Shown: positions 61,804 through 64,000 of the stretch, in pieces
How positions within the stretch are numbered: position 1 is the first letter of the stretch
How the letters are laid out: every line of letters starts with the position of its first letter
Translations under genes and position numbers: made by a program
Notes under the pieces: generated by a model
Database searches by the model: none
What the model saw: the letters and a program-made list of their open reading frames with translations, nothing else
Told to the model about the DNA's origin: nothing
DNA from: JBNKFV01 sp050290265
Lineage (GTDB): Bacteria; Pseudomonadota; Gammaproteobacteria; Pseudomonadales; Cellvibrionaceae
Assembly (NCBI GenBank): GCA_050290265.1
Contig: JBNKHI010000003.1
Location: 62,001 to 126,000 of the forward strand
Direction: 5' to 3'
Length of the DNA: 64,000 nt

Positions 61804-61850
61804 CAGCCTTCCCATTTTGATTTCCTAATTTATAAACAAAGGCAAATACA

Positions 61851-62888
61851 ATGGATATAAAGCAAGCACTGGCGGCGCTTGTCGATGGCAACAACCTGTC
61901 CATGGAAGAAATGACTTCAGTCATCCAGCAAGTAATGACGGGTGGGGCTACGGACGCGCAAATTGGCGGACTGTTGTTAGCGTTGAATATGAAAGGTGAA
62001 ACGATTGATGAAATTGCCGGTGCCGCCCAAGCCATACGTGAGTTGGCTACATCAGTTCGCATTAATGCTGATAATTTGGTAGATATTTGTGGTACGGGTG
62101 GTGACGGCGCGAATTTGTTTAATGTGTCGACGGCAAGTAGTTTTGTGGTCGCCGCTGCCGGTGGCAGTGTTGCCAAACATGGTAATCGGTCTGTTTCCAG
62201 TTCGTCGGGTAGTGCAGATTTGTTGGAACTTGCCGGTGTTAAACTGGGTATCTCACCAGAACAGGTAGCGCGCTGTGTTGAAAATGTCGGTGTCGGCTTT
62301 ATGTTTGCCCCAGCACATCACAGTGCGATGAAGTATGCGGTTGGCCCAAGGAAAGAGCTTGGCCTGCGTACTATCTTTAATATTCTCGGCCCCATGACAA
62401 ATCCGGCCGGCGTGAAACGCCAAGTAATTGGTGTTTACGATGACAGTTTGTGTCGGCCCTTGGCCGAAGTGTTAAATCGATTAGGTAGTGAACATATCAT
62501 CGTAGTGCATTCTGGAGATGGACTGGATGAGATTTCTATCGCAGCAGAAACCCATGTTGCAGAATTGAAAGATGGTCGTATTACTGAGTACATGCTTAAG
62601 CCTACAGATTTTGGTATTCAGAGGCAGAGTCTTGAGGGATTGATTGTCGACAACTCTGCGGACTCTCTGGCGCTTATTAAAGATGCGTTGGGAAAAAAAT
62701 CGGGTCCTTATGCTGAAAAAGCGGGCGACATGATTGCACTCAATGCCGGTGCTGCTATTTACGTTAGTGGCGTTGCCGATTCACTTGCCCAAGGCGTAGC
62801 TATGGCACAGGATGCAATTGCCAGTGGCTTAGCCGGTGAAAAGCTCAAAGAGCTGGTGTCCTTTACTGAGTTTCAAGCTGCCCGCTAA
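61851..62888 (+). CDS. trpD: Anthranilate phosphoribosyltransferase TrpD
   Basis: Transfers phosphoribose from PRPP to anthranilate. It has 345 residues. PRPP and anthranilate sites include VDICGTGGDGANLFNVSTASSFVVAAAG, VAKHGNRSVSSSSGSADLLE, FMFAPAHHSAMKYAVGPRKELGLRTIFNILGPMTNPA and SGDGLDE. It follows trpG by 47 bases, with an AAAGG ribosome site. Confidence 0.98.
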   Translation: MDIKQALAALVDGNNLSMEEMTSVIQQVMTGGATDAQIGGLLLALNMKGETIDEIAGAAQAIRELATSVRINADNLVDICGTGGDGANLFNVSTASSFVVAAAGGSVAKHGNRSVSSSSGSADLLELAGVKLGISPEQVARCVENVGVGFMFAPAHHSAMKYAVGPRKELGLRTIFNILGPMTNPAGVKRQVIGVYDDSLCRPLAEVLNRLGSEHIIVVHSGDGLDEISIAAETHVAELKDGRITEYMLKPTDFGIQRQSLEGLIVDNSADSLALIKDALGKKSGPYAEKAGDMIALNAGAAIYVSGVADSLAQGVAMAQDAIASGLAGEKLKELVSFTEFQAAR

Positions 62889-62915
62889 ATATTTATTTGA
62901 AGGTTAATAAGTCAG

Positions 62916-63710
62916 ATGTCTACTCCTACAGTATTAAAGAAAATTGTTGAGCGTAAATTTGAAGAAATTACTGAACGCCAGCAAAAGGTAAGCTTGGCGC
63001 AACTCCAGGCAAAAATTCCAACATTGCCTCCGACGCGAGGTTTTGCTAAAGCGATAGCAGCACAAGTAGGTAAGCAGCAGCCCGCCGTGATTGCTGAAGT
63101 AAAGAAGGCATCTCCGAGTAAAGGGGTTATTCGTGAAGACTTCCAACCTCAGCAAATAGCTCAAAGTTATGAGCGCGGTGGTGCCACTTGTTTATCGGTA
63201 TTAACGGATATTGATTTTTTTCAGGGATCGGACAGTTTTTTACAGGAAGCCAGAAGTGCGGTCAGTCTGCCAGTTATTCGTAAAGACTTTATGGTGGATG
63301 CTTACCAAATATATGAATCTCGCGTATTGGGTGCCGACTGTGTTTTGTTGATTGTTGCGTGTTTGAGTGCAGAAAAATTATCTGAGTTGCATGCCCTTGC
63401 AGTAGAGATTGGTCTGGATGTACTTATTGAAGTGCACGATGAAAAAGAGTTGGAGCTTGCGTTAACGCTTGATAATACGCTGATAGGCATTAATAACCGC
63501 GATTTGCATAACTTTAATACCAGTCTTGATACGACCTTTCGTTTACAGGCATTGATTCCCGACGATCGTATCGTTGTGACGGAAAGCGGTATTCATACCG
63601 CAGTAGACGTGCAATCAATGCGCGACAAAGGAATTCTTGCCTTCTTGGTGGGTGAGGCATTTATGCGTGCTGACGAACCAGGGCAGTGTTTGCAGGAACT
63701 ATTTTTCTAA
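62916..63710 (+). CDS. trpC: Indole-3-glycerol phosphate synthase TrpC
   Basis: Closes the indole ring of CdRP. TIM-barrel enzyme of 264 residues, not fused to TrpF (as in E. coli). Catalytic motifs are VIAEVKKASPSKGVIREDF (Lys), LPVIRKDFMVDAYQIYE (Lys), DVLIEVHDEKELE (Glu), GINNRDLHNFNTSL (Asn) and VVTESGI. It is the last trp gene visible. trpF, trpB and trpA are not in the window. Confidence 0.98.
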   Translation: MSTPTVLKKIVERKFEEITERQQKVSLAQLQAKIPTLPPTRGFAKAIAAQVGKQQPAVIAEVKKASPSKGVIREDFQPQQIAQSYERGGATCLSVLTDIDFFQGSDSFLQEARSAVSLPVIRKDFMVDAYQIYESRVLGADCVLLIVACLSAEKLSELHALAVEIGLDVLIEVHDEKELELALTLDNTLIGINNRDLHNFNTSLDTTFRLQALIPDDRIVVTESGIHTAVDVQSMRDKGILAFLVGEAFMRADEPGQCLQELFF

Positions 63711-64000
63711 TTTTTTCTGTCATTGTGACAAATGTCTGTTCATTCGCGTTGCTTAAACCTACTGCAGGAGCACTCGGTCGGCTTTTAATAAGCTGCGACA
63801 AGGTGATCTCTTGCATTATTTGAGCCGACCCTATCATAAATTCACGGGTCTGACTGTCCATCGCATTGGGTAGCAATTTTCACAGCATGCCCATATTAGT
63901 GCAGCGAAGGAAATTCTGAGCGCTGTCTAACCTTTGTGTCTTAAGTGGTTTTCTTGCCAGTTTTGGTAGTTTTTGGCGCTCGCCAGTAATTGCCTTTAAG
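63711..64000. other. 290 bases downstream of trpC with an 8-bp inverted repeat
   Basis: GGTCGGCT (63776-63783) and AGCCGACC (63823-63830) are perfect inverted repeats 39 bases apart; no T-run. On the - strand the last 60 bases (63941-64000) read as the end of an open frame LKGNYWRAPKTTKTGKKTT followed by TAA. That could be the C terminus of a gene entering from the right, but the fragment is too short to identify. Confidence 0.35.

Noticed and set aside
63661..63876. 71-codon - strand frame overlapping the end of trpC
   Set aside because: It overlaps trpC, has no ribosome site or recognisable domain, and fits a chance frame over a regulatory region.
63941..64000. C-terminal fragment of a - strand gene at the right edge
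   Set aside because: Only 19 codons visible; both strands read plausibly here, so it is not listed as a CDS.

Overview
The window is ordinary chromosome of a gammaproteobacterium. Gene orders (dcw cluster to ftsZ-lpxC-secA-argJ-mutT; yacG-coaE-pilD-pilC-pilB with divergent pilA; apaH-apaG-ksgA-pdxA-surA-lptD; rpe-gph near trp genes) and protein types resemble the Pseudomonas/Cellvibrio-like marine lineages. This placement is inferred from synteny and family resemblance by eye, not from a search. No rRNA, tRNA, CRISPR array, insertion sequence or prophage was seen.

Layout. 1-15065: division and cell wall (dcw) cluster on the + strand, entered inside ftsI, then murE, murF, mraY, murD, ftsW, murG, murC, ddlB, ftsQ, ftsA, ftsZ, largely with overlapping start/stop codons. 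15304-21921: lpxC, an M23 peptidase, secA, argJ, mutT. 21947-27713: yacG, coaE, pilD, pilC, pilB on the - strand and divergent pilA, which has a near-consensus sigma-54 promoter. 27938-33013: nadC, yajQ, a FolM-like pteridine reductase coupled to a CCA-adding enzyme with a degenerate HD domain, and an EamA permease. 33055-37907: the stress operon prkA-yeaH-spoVR on the - strand, with a predicted sigma-54 promoter. 38270-48179: galE, then the envelope/RNA-maintenance run lptD-surA-pdxA-ksgA-apaG-apaH and a DUF3530 protein. 48236-49608: rpe and gph. 49727-59448: accessory block. 59565-63710: trpE-trpG-trpD-trpC preceded by a previously easy-to-miss leader peptide with two Trp codons.

The accessory block between gph and trpE is the most interesting part. 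It holds a membrane GGDEF-EAL protein, a DUF2817 M14-like metallopeptidase, a GNAT acetyltransferase fused to a C39-like cysteine peptidase, a small lipoprotein, a RimK-like ATP-grasp ligase with a long N-terminal domain, an M42/M20-type metallopeptidase in an operon with it, and a dicarboxylate/amino acid:cation symporter. Together these look like a peptide or amino-acid-conjugate making, trimming and transport module. Its substrate cannot be read from the sequence.

Regulation visible by eye: two sigma-54 promoters (pilA, prkA), a trp attenuator with leader peptide, and several intrinsic terminators. The right edge (63711-64000) contains an inverted repeat and no gene that can be firmly called.
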